Program-made: the position numbers and the translations under genes
From: Zizania palustris
Lineage: Eukaryota; Streptophyta; Magnoliopsida; Poales; Poaceae
Assembly: GCA_019279435.1 (NCBI GenBank)
Contig: JAAALK010000286.1
Coordinates: 23,951,931-24,015,930, forward strand
Reading direction: 5' to 3'
Length of the DNA stretch: 64,000 nucleotides
The notes under the pieces: generated by a model
Databases searched by the model: none
What the model saw: the letters and a program-made list of their open reading frames with translations, nothing else
Told to the model about the DNA's origin: nothing
In this document: positions 11,826 through 22,295 of the stretch, in pieces
Layout: every line of letters begins with the position of its first letter
Numbering within the stretch: the stretch's first letter is position 1

Positions 11826-13650
11826 TTGGAAAAGGTGGTAGAAGAAAGTTTGGATGTCTTCGCTTGGTCTGACGAAGATATCACCGGAGTCGATCGGGAT
11901 ATCATTGAACATAGTTTACTTGTAAACCCGAAGGCCCGGCCTATTCGGCAAGGACTTCGGAAAATGTCTGCAGAAAGAGCTGCTCTAGCGAAGGACGAAG
12001 TTGAGAAATTGTTGAAGGCTAGGATTATCAGAGAAGTGGCTCACACAGAATGGTTAGCCAACCCAGTCTTAGTCAGAAAGAAGTCTTCCGGGAAGTGGCG
12101 CATGTGCATTGATTTCACATCCTTGAATAAAGCATGCCCACGTGACCCCTACCCCATGCCCCGAATTGATCAATTGGTTGACTCCACCGCAGGTTCGGAG
12201 TTATTAAGCTTCCTTGACGCGTATTCTGGTTATCATCAAATATGGTTGAAGCGCGAAGATGAAATCAAGACAAGCTTCGTAACTCCTTCGGGAGTCTTCT
12301 GTTATGTAAGAATGCCCTTCGGCTTAAGAAATGCCGGGGCTACTTTTTCGAGGTTAGTTGCTAAGGCTCTAGGTCATCAATTAGGTCGCAATGTGGAGGC
12401 CTATATGGATGATATTGTAATAAAGAGTGCTTTAAAGCACCAGCATAGCCTAGACTTAGCAGAAACATTCAATAGCCTTCGGTCATGTGGGATCCGTCTT
12501 AACCCCGAAAAATGTATCTTCGGAGCTAAGGCTGGAAAGTTGTTAGGGTATTTAGTTTCAAGCAGGGGAATTGAAGCTAGCCCTACTCAAATAACTGCGC
12601 TACAAAAGATGGCTCCTCCGGAAAATTTAAAGCAAGTGCAAAAGCTGACTGGGCGTCTGGCAGCACTTAGCAGGTTTTTATCAAGGTCTGCGGAGAGAAG
12701 CTTGCCTATATTTAAAGCATTGAAAGGGTCCGAAGATTTTGCATGGACACCGGAGTGTCAGAAAAGCTTCGAAGATATTAAAGAGTATCTCAGTAATCTT
12801 TCTACACTCATGGTGCCTACTGCGGACGAAACCCTACTCCTTTACCTTGCAACTACAGGTTTTGCTGTCAGCGCAGTCCTTGTCAGAGAAGTGGATTTCA
12901 ATGGGAAGTTGGTCCAAAATCCTGTTTATTTTGTATCCGAAGCATTATCAGGAGCGAAGACAAGATACTCCGAACTTGAGAAGTTCGTTTATGCTCTGAT
13001 AATGGCTTCGAGGAAGTTAAGACATTATTTTTTGGCACACAATGTAATTGTACCAACTTCGTATCCTTTAGGAGATATGCTTCGAAGTAAGGATTCCACT
13101 GGAAGGATTGGGAAGTGGGCAGTTGAGCTAGCACCCTTCGGCATATCTTTCTTGGCAAGGACAGCAATCAAATCGCAAGTCCTAGCAGATTTTGTAGCAG
13201 AATGGACTCCACCTGCAAATTTGGTTCCGGAGAAGTCAAGTGACGGAGTTTGGATTGTTTACTCCGATGGGGATTTCCAAGCATCCGGAGCAGGCATTGC
13301 AGCAGTGTTGATTTCACCTTCAGGGCAAAGAGCAATGTATTCCGCAAGACTCAACTTTAAGTCTACCAATAATATAGCGGAGTATGAAGGGATTTTATTG
13401 GGACTCCGAAAAGCACGTGCTCTAGGGGCTACAAGAATAATTATAAAGACAGATTCTCAGATAGTAGCAGGGCACGTAGATAAAAGTTTCCAAGTTTGGC
13501 ATCCACAGCTTGCAAAGTACTTAGAAGAAATCCATAAAATCGAAGCACACTTCAAGGGTATTTCCATTCGGAGTATACCAAGAGCAGAAAATGTGCAAGC
13601 GGACATCTTAGCAAAAGCTACAACCGGAGCTGTGGATGTGCCCGAAGAAG
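11826..13650 (+). pseudogene. Reverse transcriptase and RNase H of E1
   Basis: The longest unbroken piece of E1 (open to 13988). RT blocks: KWRMCIDFTSLNKACPRDPYP, the FLDAYSGYHQI block, the MPFGLRNAGATFSR block, then the catalytic YMDD at 12402-12413. A connection/first RNase H-like region follows (SEALSGAKTRYSELEK), then a second RNase H domain with Asp in YSDGDFQASGAG (about 13262) and the NNIAEYEGILLGLR and TDSQIVAGHV blocks. Two successive RNase H-like regions are characteristic of Tat elements. The catalytic residues I can see look intact; the loss of function comes from stops outside this segment. Confidence 0.92.
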
Positions 13651-14863
13651 CTTTTTATGAGGAACTCAATATACCTTCGGTGCCACAAATTCCTTCTGCA
13701 GAGATTCTTTGCATTCCTAGTGCAGATTGGAAAAATTCAATCATGGAACTTTTACAGGGAGAAACAAATTTGCCCGAAGAGCCGCAGCTGTCAAGATTAA
13801 AGCTTAGAGCCAGAAATTATCAAATAATCAACGGTATTTTATACAAGGCCGAAGTATGTTCCCCTCTACTCCGATGTATATCTCAAGCCGAAGGCCAAGA
13901 AATTCTTCGAGAAATTCATGAAGGCCTTTGTGGTAGCCATTTAGCCCCTAGAGCTTTGGCAGGAAAAACACTTCGCCAGGGGCTTTATTAGCCTACAATA
14001 ACAGCTGATGCGGAGAGCTTAGTCCGCAGTTGTCAAGGATGCCAGTGGATGGGTCGACGGAGTCATCGCCCACCAACAGCTCTTCAAGTCATTGCTCCGG
14101 TATGGCCTATGGCCAGATGGGGTATGGATTTAATTGGTCCCTTTCCAGTAGCCAAGGGAAATCTGAAGTTCGCAGTGGTAGCTATTGAATATTTTTCTAA
14201 GTGGGTGGAAGCAGAACCCTTAACAGCTATCACTTCGAACAATGTACAGAAATTCTTCTGGAAGAACATCATTTGCCGGTTCGGAGTGCCTAGATACCTC
14301 ACAGTTGATAATGGAACACAGTTCGACGCAGAACCCTTCAGGAAGTTTTGCGAAGATCTAGGCATTCAGTTATGTTTTGCTGCAGTGAGGCATCCTCAGT
14401 CTAATGGAGCGAAGAGCTTCCGAAGATTTTGTGGTCCATTCGGACTACGCAAACAAGGTCTACAGGTTTTACTCCGTTCAGACTACTATTCGGAGATGAA
14501 GCTATGACTCCAACGGAGCTCAAAGGAGGATCATTTCGCAGCACCGAACCGGACATTAAAGAAGAACGACAAGCTTCGCTAGATTTATCAGAAGAAACAA
14601 GACTTCGAGCTGTAGCAAATTTATCAAAGTATCATCAGCAGACGAAGGCTTGGTTTGGCCCGAAGGTTAAGCTCAATGAACTAAAACCAGGTCATCTTGT
14701 TTTACGAAGCATTATAGCACCAGGGAAGTTAGGGAATAAATGGGAAGGTCCATACCTAATTGTACGTTCAGGGCGCCCTGGCTCCTTTAAGTTAGCTAAT
14801 TTAGAAGGTGAAGAGTTAGCACATACTTGGCATGCGGAGCACCTAAAGCGATACTTCGCATAA
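13651..14863 (+). pseudogene. Integrase of E1, catalytic Glu deleted
   Basis: HHCC-type zinc region (EIHEGLCGSH ... CQGC) is interrupted by TAG at 13989-13991, a Trp codon in E2. The first catalytic Asp is in MDLIGPFPVAKG (about 14127) and the second in VDNGTQFDAEPF (about 14306). At about 14411 some 76 bp present in E2 are missing; the lost stretch contains the VERAN catalytic Glu and the deletion shifts the frame. The C-terminal domain resumes in another frame (14429-14863), with GNKWEGPYLIV and the final WHAEHLKRYFA. Inactive as an integrase. Confidence 0.9.
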
Positions 14864-15070
14864 GGGCTCCTTGTAATTCGCTTGTAATCATCTTCTAAAT
14901 TAATAAAGCATATGATCCTGATAGTGCCTTCCCCTCATAGACTTCCAGCTTCCGAGTGGACGCACTGGAACCGCGGGGTCGACCGAGAGGGAAGTGTCAT
15001 GAAGCTGGGTTGTATTTTCGGACTTCGAACCTGCAAGTTCAAAGCTTCCGACGTGGGGGCTGACATAATC
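14864..15070 (+). other. 3' end of E1 pol transcript region, noncoding
   Basis: Follows the pol stop at 14861-14863. It has an AATAAA-like signal (TTAATAAAGC, about 14898) and no reading frame; well conserved in E2 at 40656-40860. The AATAAA may be the polyadenylation signal of the polyprotein mRNA, lying just before the hairpin array. Confidence 0.4.
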
Positions 15071-15388
15071 CGGAGTCCAAGCCACCGGCTTGTAGGCATC
15101 CGTAAAAGAGCCCAAAACCACATCATACGGAGTCCAAGCCATTGGCTGGTAGACTTCCGTAAAAGAGCCGAAGGTGGCCAAAACATACGGAGTCCAAGCC
15201 ATTGGCTGGTAGACTTCCGTAAAAAGAGCCGAAGGTGGCCAAAACCAGCGAAGTCCAAGCCATTGGCTGGTAGACTTCCGCAAAAAGAGCCGAAGGTGGC
15301 CAAAATATACGGAGTCCAAGCCATTGGCTGGTAGACATCCGTAAAAAGAGTCCAAAGAGACCATTGCAAACTCCGAACCATTGGTTCG
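15071..15388. repeat. Hairpin array between convergent genes of E1
   Basis: Five clear units of about 32 bp at 15071, 15128, 15188, 15249 and 15310, spaced about 57-61 bp, plus a degenerate sixth near 15373. Each unit folds: outer arms CGGA/TCCG and inner arms AGCCA/TGGCT or GCC/GGC. Stems change in pairs (see findings). The array lies in the gap where the + strand polyprotein and the - strand gene end towards each other. E2 has four units at the same place. Confidence 0.85.
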
Positions 15389-15812
15389 ACAGAGATCGCA
15401 AAAATGAGCCGAAGGTGGCTAAAGCAAAACAGAATTTGAGCCATGAGCTTCGAATGTCTGTTAACACAGTCCAAAGTGACAAATTATTTAAGATACTAAG
15501 GTATCTTGAAAGTTATCTCAAGTGATTTCTTTCAAAAAACAAAGGCACTAAGTTGCCATTTTTCCGACTAAAAATAGTCGAAGACATTGTATAAGATTTT
15601 AAAAGATCTTTAAATTAAAGAGGGGCTCCGAACCCCCAAAAAATTGTACTCCGAAGTTTTTTCTTTGCGCATAACCATATTTGAATACATTTCGAAGTTG
15701 CTTATACCCAAAGAGGGGCTAGTAAATATGGAGACAATTTTAAATCGGTATCTATACCAAGAAGGAATCGAAGACCTCTTCGGTCCCTAGAGCTAGGGGT
15801 GGAATGACTAGT
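15389..15812. other. Noncoding spacer between hairpin array and antisense gene
   Basis: About 420 bp with no convincing frame, conserved in E2 (41068-41443). Contains short AAATAGTCGAAGAC and GAGGGGCT motifs also seen in E2. It probably includes the 3' end of the antisense transcript. Confidence 0.4.
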
Positions 15813-18800
15813 TCAAGCGCCGGGAGTTCTAATAACTTTGCGTTTAACTCTCTTGCCCCCCTTTGAAGCTCTAAAATCCTTCTGTTCTTGTTGAAGCTCG
15901 GCCCAAGTTCGAAGCCGTTCAGGGCTCCTTTCCCAGCTTCCAAGTTCTTCAGGCTTTTTATTTCGAGCTTCATCTTCGTCTTCAGACCAAATAACGTCTT
16001 CAGAAGATGAAGTGTTTACGTTAACCTCTTTTTCTTCCTCTTTAATATAAGACAGTACATCTTTGATTACTTCGGGCGCAATTACGCCGGAGTCATCTCG
16101 AGGAATTAGAAATCGAGGACGTTTATAAGCTTTAAGAAGATCGAAGGTAGCCCATAATGAGCGAACTTCGTCGTTAAGGTCTAACACTTCGATGTCTTCC
16201 GTAAGAGGCAAAGCCTAAAAATATGACAAACAAGATTTTCATTGATAAATGTTTATAAGCATAAAGCTTTACATGGCCAAAAATCCTAAGGTACTTCTAA
16301 ACCTGCGGGTTCGGAGGAGGTTGACTGCTCGAAGCTTGAGTCCGAACGTGCTTCTGGCGTTGGCCTTCGTCGATCCAAGCCTTGATCGTGGAACGACCTT
16401 CGGCTCTCCATGAGGTTTGGAAGGCTCGCCAAGCAGCAGCCACACCTTCGGAAGGTTTTAGAAGTCGCTCGTCGTCGAAGGTGATTGGGCCCCCTCCTGC
16501 GTCCGGAGTTATCGATCGGCCCAGATCTTCGTAGTAGCGAAGTAGGCCAACAACAGACACTTGTCCGGAGAGTTCTCCGTATCTAATGCCCGCTGTCTTC
16601 ATCTGCTTCGCCACTCCTTGGATCCTTTTCAACCGGCGCAGAAGAGTGATGTTATCGTCAGAAGGAAGTATCCCAGTAGTACAGAAGTACTCCAGGACAT
16701 CTAACAACTGACTCATAACTTTCGCAGCCACCTTCTCAGACTTCAACTTGTCTTCATTCAGCGCATCCTTCGTCGAAGTGACTTTGCCCAAAACCCCAGA
16801 AAGCCTAGCATTTTCAGTGGTCAAAATGTTCTTCTAGTTTAATAGTTGGCTAGCTTCCTCTTGGAGTCGGACGAGCTCGGACCCCGCAGTAGCGTGCTCC
16901 GCCCGCAGCTTTTCAACTTCTGCTCGAAGCACAATCCTTTCTGCTTCGAGCTCTTTCTTCGCAGCCTCCAAACTTTGCTTGGCCCTTCGCTCTGTTGATA
17001 TTATATTATCCATTTGAGCCACTCGACTTTCGAAGATGTTAAAATTCCTTTGAAGGACACTATTTTCCTCCCAAAGATGAGCGATCTCTTCGTCATTGCT
17101 TATATTCGCAGCTCGGGCCAAGACAATTTGCTGCAAAAATAAAAAACTAAGGTAAATATTTATTCGTAGATGAATTCTATGATATTTCGCAGATGCTCCG
17201 TACCTGATAGGCTGCACGTTCTATGGCGGCATTAAGCTCTGTCCTATCCGCCTTGCTCAAAATGGCTACTAAGTTAGTCTCCCCAATGTCACGGCTAGCT
17301 CGATCCAAAGGTTCGAGCAAAGTCCGAAGACCAGTTGTTTGCCCTAAGAAAGGAGCCAGCAAGGGGAGCATGCTTATTGCCTGTTGGTCATCTTCGTTCA
17401 GCGAAGGACCGAAGCTTTGGCCTGTGGTCTTCGGAGCCACTGGAGACTGGCCCTCCCCGGAAGATTGGTTCTCGTCTGTTGAATCAGACGGAGTTGATCC
17501 GGAGCTCACAGCAGGGAGGGGCTCTATATGTCTTTTGCCTCTTCTAGGTCCCATTTGAGTAACTCTCTGGGCTGGCTCCGAAGTTGTCGAAGGTCCAGGA
17601 ATTATTTCTTCCTGTCGAACTTCTTCCATAGGAGTGGACTCTGTAAAAAATAATGAAAAGTATTATACATTGTATAAATACTCAAAATAAACATGAAAAA
17701 GTTATTCGAAGTTTACCTTCGACATTTTGTAGAGGAGTCATCGTCGGACTGTTCGGTGGATCGAAGGCTAGTTCTTCATCCGAATCAGCCGTTAAGTCTT
17801 GGACTGCAGGAGCATCGTCCTGAGCAGTCCTCGTTGCTTCTTCGGGGATCGAAGCTATAGTAACTTCAACCCCACTCTCATTCACAAGAACTTCGTCCTG
17901 AGATGCCTCTTCCTGAACTACCGAAGTCCTTGGTTGATCAACATTATCTTGGGACTCCGGCACGTTCGCAGGTACTTCGGCTTGTGCAGTCTTTTGAGTT
18001 TCATTCTCTTCCATTAGACGCACAAGCAGTCTCCCTTCATCCTCCTGGGAGTCGGAAACTAAAGCTCTTGAGCTCGAAGGTGCAGGATTCGAAGGTGCAA
18101 GATTTTTTGGCTTCCGAGCCACCTTCTTCACCGGAGTCTTTGCGGAGCTTGAAGTCCCAGCTTCGGCTTTCCTCTTCTTGGGTCCTTTCTCCGAAGGCAC
18201 CCAGTCCATCAGAGGAGGCGGAGTGATTCCCAACATTCCCCATACTCTGTTAAATCTCTCCCAACTCCCGACCAATTTAACTCTCCATTCTTTTTCAGTC
18301 GGAGTTGGGGCGCCCAAAATCTTCTCCGAAGCCCTTATAATTTGCTCTGAAGTAACAGGGGCTGAAGAAGCTAAAAAAAATAAATAAATCAAGTTAGTCT
18401 TTCTTCGAAGTGAATATGCATAATACATGTTGTTTTCGAAGTTACCTGCAGGGCTCGAAGTCACGGTAATTTTTCGGAGACCGCCTTCTGAATCCTCTTC
18501 GAAGATGATAGGCCAGTTGGCCATCAGTGGAGAAATTTGTAACCCGAGGAACTCTTCGGCTAAGTCTCGCATACTCAACCTCCGGCTGATCCGCTGAAGT
18601 AGGTTGAGGTGGGCTTCGAGCTGACCTTGGCTAGGATGCACTAAGGCTTCTTTCCGGAATTGAATTTCTTTCAGAGGTCCGGCCAGAGGATTACTCGCCC
18701 CAACTTCGGCATAGAACCACCTCATAACCCAGTCAGTGTACCATCTTGCATTGATGGCCTTAGCAGGGAATTGCAGGGCATATTCATCCCGGAGCCTAAA

Positions 18801-19390
18801 ATTAATGCTTCCGAAGGCAACCACTACCTTTTCACCTCCGGGACCTACGAAGGTTTTAGGCTGGCATGAAGCCCTATGCAGTGCAGCGAAGATCTCTGCC
18901 CTCCCCTCACAGCCTTCGGCTCTCAATGCCCATTCGAAGATAGCCAGTCTAGCTACTGCATTCGGAGATAATTGAGGGAGGGTGACATGGAATAGATCGA
19001 GTACCTCCGCCAGGAAGTCTACTGCAGGAATGCCCAAGCCGGCTTCGAAGAAGGCTTCGAATACAACCACTTCTTCGGGCCTTGGTGACGGAATGAGTTC
19101 TTTCCCGGGCTTCCGAATCATCACTCCGGTACTGATTTTCCTTCTACCGCAACTGCCAGCGATTCCCTCTTGCAGGTAGAAGATCCCAGTTGGAAAGACT
19201 GGTCCAGATACTTCGTTGATGGCGGGCAGAGACTTTGATCATCGACGTTCTGGGGATTTCTCCCTCCTGCCGCCATGGATGTCGCTGCAGATGCCGGAGG
19301 TGCCGCCGCCAACACTGCAGCCGCTGCTGCTGCAGCCGCCTGCTGCCAGGCCAAGGCCGACGGAGCTCCAGATCCCTTGGTCTTCACCAT
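15813..19390 (-). pseudogene. Antisense five-exon gene of E1 (PF04195-like, putative gypsy-type transposon protein)
   Basis: Minus-strand gene starting at ATG 19390. Exons by GT-AG borders: 19390-18446, 18370-17717, 17640-17204, 17130-16303, 16214-15813; introns are 73-88 bp and the frame is kept across every junction. Exon 1 has an Ala-rich head and a conserved block (FFEAGLGIPAVDFLAEVL, RLAIFEWALRAEG, WYTDWVMRWFYAEVGAS) that I recognise as the plant domain called putative gypsy type transposon. Exon 2 is acidic and carries a basic KKRKAEAGTSSSAKTPVKK stretch; exon 4 is a long coiled coil. Three lesions: one base lost near 19131, TAG near 16835 in exon 4, TGA at 15813. Biochemical function is unknown. 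Confidence 0.82.
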
Positions 19391-19508
19391 AGCAGTCGCT
19401 GGATTGCTTTGGGGAAATGGAGGCTAGGGCTCAAAGAACTCAAGGGGCTCAAAAGATGTTTGATTGCGAGAGAGCAGTGAAAAGGTAACCGGGTAAGTTC
19501 TAGGCCAT

Positions 19509-19518
19509 CTATTTATAG
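19509..19518 (-). promoter_or_regulatory. TATA box of the antisense gene in E1
   Basis: Minus strand CTATAAATAG about 120 bp upstream of the ATG at 19390. The same box stands at the same distance in E2 (about 49294-49303). Confidence 0.65.
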
Positions 19519-19844
19519 CCTAAACTTTACATTCTTACCGTTAGCCCATGCCGTTTCGCATTCCTGCCCGTTACTTTTCTCCGAAATTAACGCTTTCTAC
19601 AGTTTCCGTTAGGAACAGAAAGCTAACGACTATTTCCTCTAAGTCTAAAAGACTTTCGAACTTCCTGAGTCGGTTCTAAGATAGTTCGAAAGTAATTATC
19701 TTAAGACTGATTCGGAGTTTATATCTTCGTACATTTCGGAGATGAATTGAAATCTAATAACCCCTATGTCTGGTTATTTTTTCCTTCCGTATACTGCTCT
19801 CCTAACATTACAGGTTAAACGGAGAAGAGTATTCGAGGGGCTAC
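19519..19844 (+). other. 3' noncoding region and polypurine tract of E1
   Basis: No reading frame; on the minus strand it is the region upstream of the antisense promoter. It ends with a short polypurine tract (CGAGGGGCTAC, 19834-19844) directly before the LTR, the same in E2 at 49615-49625. Confidence 0.6.
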
Positions 19845-19867
19845 TGTTGGGGGAAAATATCTCCTCT
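19845..19867 (+). repeat. First 23 bp of E1 3' LTR, interrupted
   Basis: TGTTGGGGGAAAATATCTCC followed by TCT, identical to the start of the 5' LTR; it then jumps without warning to sequence from outside the 5' LTR. Confidence 0.9.
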
Positions 19868-20418
19868 CGTGAATCCAACCAGTCAATCACTCAACATTCC
19901 TTTGAACAATTGTGATACAACTCACTATGTTCCTCACACGGTGCTACCAAAGTTAGTCCATATGAGTTGGTATATGGGCAAGAGGCCGTTCTACCCATAG
20001 AAGTGGATCTTGGCTCTTTGAGAGTTCTAAAGAAAGATGGCTTATCGACGATGAATATGAAACTCTTTTGAAAGACAATTTAGAAGAAGTGCCCGATAAA
20101 AAGTTAAGGGCTTTAGAAGCTATAGAGAAAGAAAAAAGAAGTGTGGCTAGAGCCTACAATAAGAAATTTAAACCAAAATCATTTCAAGTTGGTGACTTGG
20201 TTTGGAAGACGACTTTGCCCTTAGGCACTAAGAGCCCCAAATTTGGTAAATGGTCACCAAGTTGGTAAGGCCCTTTCAAAATAACCGGAATCGCTCCAAG
20301 TAATGCATATGTGTTAGAATCTCTACTAGTCGAAGAGCTTTGAATCGCGGGTACTTGAAAAAGTACTTCCCAAGTGTGTGGCAAAGCGCTTGATAGTGTC
20401 AAGAGGCCAATATGGGAG
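19868..20418 (+). repeat. Copy of the 5' flank of E1 inside its 3' LTR
   Basis: Repeats 8436-8991 almost exactly: the last 58 or so bp of the copia B0 LTR, its CA end, and the gypsy D integrase tail to GGGAG. By eye only about five substitutions separate the copies (for example 8570 T / 19985 C). Because it includes the B0/D junction, the copying happened after both B0 and E1 had inserted. Confidence 0.9.
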
Positions 20419-20913
20419 TGTTGGGGGAAAATATCTCCTCTTCGGGGTTATTGCCGTAACAGCATGACAGCAGATAGTGGATTCGAAGGTTTCCAGACGT
20501 CCATCTTCGAAGATACCCTGAGTCAAGCTCGAAGTACGAAGATAGGCATTAGTTCGAAGTATATCTTCGAACTAAGGTTTTGCGAGATCTTTATTGCCAG
20601 CTAAGATGGAAGATTTATCTTTTATATCATTAGATTAGTCTTTTACCATTTTAGCCCTATCAAGGGTACCGAATAGTTTCCACTATGTCGGTTGTAATAG
20701 AGGGGTAAATAGGTCTTTTCCTTAATATTTCGGCCTATAAATACCCCCCGTTTCACCCTGTAATAGGGACCGAATACAAGTTATTCAATACAAACATTCG
20801 AACTATTCTAAGTTGTTATCCTTTCGGAGGCTTAGAACAGTTCTCTTCGCAAACACTTCGTTTGTTAGTTTCTATTCTACAGAAACCTGTTAGCGTAATC
20901 TTTTACGCCAATA
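20419..20913 (+). repeat. Complete LTR at the 3' end of E1 (495 bp)
   Basis: Full-length LTR with about six differences from 8992-9486; its last bases are CCAATA where the 5' copy has CCAACA. Followed by GGGAG. Read alone it looks like a solo LTR with target duplications on both sides. Confidence 0.9.
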
Positions 20914-20918
20914 GGGAG
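20914..20918 (+). repeat. Right target-site duplication of E1 (GGGAG)
   Basis: Matches 8987-8991; gypsy D sequence resumes here. Confidence 0.9.
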
Positions 20919-20969
20919 GTATCGTCCTTAGCTCGTTATGCTTTTAGTTCAATAAAAGGCAGGGGGGCA
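20919..20969 (+). other. 3' leader and polypurine tract of gypsy D
   Basis: Continuation of D after the E1 insertion. Ends in AAAAGGCAGGGGGGCA, a strong polypurine tract, directly before an LTR opening with TG. Confidence 0.8.
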
Positions 20970-22295
20970 TGTGTTGATAGCAAAAAATGGCATTAGATGG
21001 TCAAGATTGTCAAAATATCAATTTTGATAATTTGGGCCAAAAATACACATGTCCTGGATCGGACCGAAGGCTCATTGAGATTTGGGCTTCTGGAGCCTTC
21101 CAACGGCCTGTTATCTTTGGCCCGAAGGCCTTCGGAGGCCTGCCTCGCCAAAGCTTCGGCCCGAGGAGCAGGCTTCGGTAGGCCCTGCCGAAGGCCCACT
21201 TCGGGCTGATTTTTAGAGATAGAGTTTGAGTCTGATTCTGGCTAATTTTATCTCTAAGTTTGATTAGGCCGAATCTTACCAGATTAATCTTAGAGATAAG
21301 AAGACTAGCCCCTATAAATATAGGGGTGAGGCCAGTTCATTAAGCCCCCCAATACAAATCAATCACAAAACCCTAGATTTGAACCATACCTTTACTTTTA
21401 TTTTACCTTTCTGCAACCTTCGTGGGTTTGCCTGGAAGCCCTCCACCGGCCACGCTGAAACTGTGGTAAGCCTTGCTACTTCACTCGTGAAGTACCCATT
21501 AATCTACGTAACAGGTTGCTATTGCCTTGTTACTTCACCTGTGAAGTATCCGTTAATCTACGTAACAGATTGTTACCTTCGTTTCCCTACTGCAACACTT
21601 AGTAGATTCGGTCCCTAGGACGAATTGACACTTGATCTCTATTCTGTTGTAGGTTTTAACGTCCGGAGCCCCTTTGCCGGAGGTTGTCAGAACACCCCTC
21701 GACAGAATGCTAGCTTCGACTACCCATGCCGGACCATCACGCTGTTGTCGGTTTGACCAAGTTCTGCACACCAGCGCGCTTCGTAGCAGGCTTCGTCACG
21801 TCAGGCTTTGCCATGTTTGTACTCCACACTAGACGAAGTTGCGCCAGTGCGTTGTGTTTGAGATATTTTGTCGTGTCAGAGACTTCGCACCGAACCTCAA
21901 TATTCGGGTGTGATTTCGCGTCGAGATCTGTTCGGAGCCTGCCTTCGACCAGATCGACTCGAACGCCAAAGACCGTCTTCGGCGAGGCCCTTCGCACTAG
22001 ATGCCGAACGTACCCTTTGGCGAGACCTTTGCACAGTACCCTTCAAATCAGTCAAACTCCGATCAGCTTGCTGGTTTATTTTATTTAATATATTTCTTTT
22101 TGGCTAATTGGATTATTTATGTGTGATCTGATTACCTGGCGACTCCACCCCCTTGCCACTGTTAAGGGTAGTCAGAACACGACGTCAATGTTGTGTTATG
22201 CTTAGGCTTGTCATTAAGTATCCGCACACTTTTGAATTGTCGAACTAACCCAAGTGCGGGGGCACGATTAGGCTATCGGTTGTTGGTTGACTGAC
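20970..22295 (+). repeat. 3' LTR of gypsy D (about 1.3 kb)
   Basis: Starts TGTGTTGATAGC after the polypurine tract and is related along its length to the reverse-strand solo LTR D' (shared start GTTGATAGC and end region with CCAAGTG(C/T)GGGGGCA). It has CCCCTATAAATATAGGGG at 21311-21328 as TATA region. The right end is placed near 22295 from the D' length of 1312 bp; the exact last base is uncertain. Confidence 0.75.
21311..21328 (+). promoter_or_regulatory. TATA region of gypsy D LTR inside an inverted repeat
   Basis: CCCCTATA-AA-TATAGGGG: the TATA box lies exactly in a perfect 8-bp inverted repeat. D' has the analogous CTCTAT-AA-ATAGAG on the minus strand near 50437-50450. Confidence 0.6.

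Larger units (their letters stand above)
8992..20913 (+). mobile_element. Ty3/gypsy retrotransposon E1 (Tat-like) with antisense gene
   Basis: Element bounded by GGGAG duplications. Order: 495-bp LTR, primer site, gag-pro-pol, hairpin array, antisense five-exon gene, polypurine tract, disrupted 3' LTR. Extra antisense genes between pol and the 3' LTR are known from Tat-lineage elements such as Grande and RIRE2, which supports this placement. By eye the two full LTR copies differ at about six of 495 positions, so insertion was recent. Stops and a 76-bp pol deletion make it non-autonomous. Confidence 0.9.

Noticed and set aside
15071..15341. CRISPR-like array: about 32-bp repeats at about 60-bp spacing.
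   Set aside because: Spacers are also repeated and nearly identical, the DNA is eukaryotic, and the same array sits in another retrotransposon copy.
14900..15482. Minus-strand frames encoding a repetitive protein (repeats of SQWLGL / ANGLD).
   Set aside because: These are translations of the hairpin repeats in three frames; none is conserved as one frame in E2.
20419..20913. A separate solo LTR of family E with GGGAG on both sides.
   Set aside because: The preceding 551 bp duplicate the E1 5' flank and 23 bp of E1 3' LTR stand before them; E1 would otherwise lack a 3' LTR and right target duplication. One repaired E1 explains all.
22136..22165. CTGGCGACTCCACC near the end of LTR D as a primer binding site.
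   Set aside because: The homologous segment in D' lies inside the solo LTR, bounded by TCAACA and a target duplication, so it is LTR sequence.
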